Source of the DNA: Dehalococcoidia bacterium
Lineage (GTDB): Bacteria; Chloroflexota; Dehalococcoidia; GIF9; AB-539-J10
Assembly (NCBI GenBank): GCA_018399375.1
Contig: JAGYOV010000009.1
Coordinates: 1 to 13,734 of the forward strand
Direction of reading: 5' to 3'
DNA: 13,734 bases
Positions 13,474-13,734 of this stretch are shown one piece after another (the stretch's first letter is position 1; every line of letters starts with the position of its first letter). Under the pieces are notes generated by a model that saw only the letters and a list, made by a program, of their open reading frames with translations, was not told the origin of the DNA and ran no database searches. The position numbers and the translations under genes are program-made.

Positions 13474-13734
13474 GTGGAAATCCCATCATTTAAAGCAGGC
13501 AAGAGAAAACCTTCTAAACGAGAAATGGTAATAGGAGGTATTTCCCTCGCGGTTACCATTGCTCTATGCATTTTCATAGTGCACCACCGTAGCTATCTGG
13601 AGGAAATATCTCACTGGGGATATATTGGCTGCTTCACCATAAACATTCTCGCCAGTGGAACTATAGTCATGCCCGGTTTCGGTGCCTTGCTTACTTTTAC
13701 CCTCGGCGGGGCCCGGGATCCGGTCGCTCTAGAC
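13474..13734 (+). CDS. N-terminal part of a VTT/DedA-like membrane protein (3' truncated)
   Basis: Starting on GTG (the frame is closed by TAG at 13456-13458 and no other start precedes it), 87 residues are present before the right edge. The N-terminus is basic and cytoplasmic (KAGKRKPSKR), a first transmembrane helix lies at about 19-36, and the segment from about 49 (WGYIGCFTINILASGTIVMP, then GFGALLTFTLGG) resembles the re-entrant hairpin region of VTT (SNARE-associated, DedA-like) membrane proteins. No Shine-Dalgarno is seen. The run of restriction-like sites near the end is in frame and reads as protein, so it is not obviously vector. Family call is likely, function unknown. Confidence 0.55.
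   Translation, partial: MEIPSFKAGKRKPSKREMVIGGISLAVTIALCIFIVHHRSYLEEISHWGYIGCFTINILASGTIVMPGFGALLTFTLGGARDPVALD

Noticed and set aside
13708..13734. Cluster of restriction-like sites at the right end suggesting vector sequence
   Set aside because: The bases continue the membrane-protein frame and read as a plausible VTT-like segment (GGARDPVALD).
1..13734. CRISPR arrays, defence genes, prophage or integrase attachment at the tRNA
   Set aside because: No regularly spaced repeats, no integrase, no duplicated tRNA 3' end and no defence-type domains were seen.

Overview
The window looks like chromosomal DNA of a free-living bacterium, most probably a Chloroflexota member near the Dehalococcoidia. 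This rests on the overall look of the proteins, the AspRS type, the mixed ATG/GTG/TTG starts and the tail-anchored Ig-like surface proteins, not on a database search. Housekeeping genes dominate. The only trace of mobile DNA is a short decayed IS3-type orfA fragment.

Layout. (1) Bases 1-2081, + strand: three tandem genes for exported proteins. The first is cut by the window edge. The second (216-905) and third (960-2081) each have a signal peptide, Ig-like beta domains and a C-terminal membrane anchor with a basic tail. (2) Bases 2082-2531: a mostly empty gap with two hairpins, an IS3 orfA remnant and a possible small membrane protein on the - strand. (3) Bases 2532-9908, - strand: dnaE, aspS, tig, clpP. 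The last three form a compact operon behind a good sigma-70 promoter at 6310-6338. dnaE has its own extended -10 promoter placed so that its transcript should be leaderless. (4) Bases 9975-12280, + strand: a DUF1461/TIGR01906 (Lit-like) membrane protein with an unclear start, then recA and recX overlapping by 4 bases. (5) tRNA-Ile(GAT) with its own promoter and an encoded CCA. (6) A NUDIX CoA-pyrophosphatase-like gene behind an extended -10 promoter and a 5'-leader hairpin. (7) The start of a VTT/DedA-like membrane protein, cut by the right edge.

How the genes fit together. dnaE, recA and recX cover replication and recombinational repair. aspS, tig, clpP and tRNA-Ile cover translation, folding and protein turnover. 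AspRS carries the His31/Gly83 pattern of non-discriminating enzymes, which predicts tRNA-dependent asparagine synthesis. DnaE keeps what look like all the metal ligands of its PHP domain, so it may proofread by itself.

I found no convincing new multi-gene system. The best leads are apparent leaderless starts at dnaE and perhaps recA, the missing start codon of the Lit-like gene, the IS3 remnant, and the surface-protein cluster.
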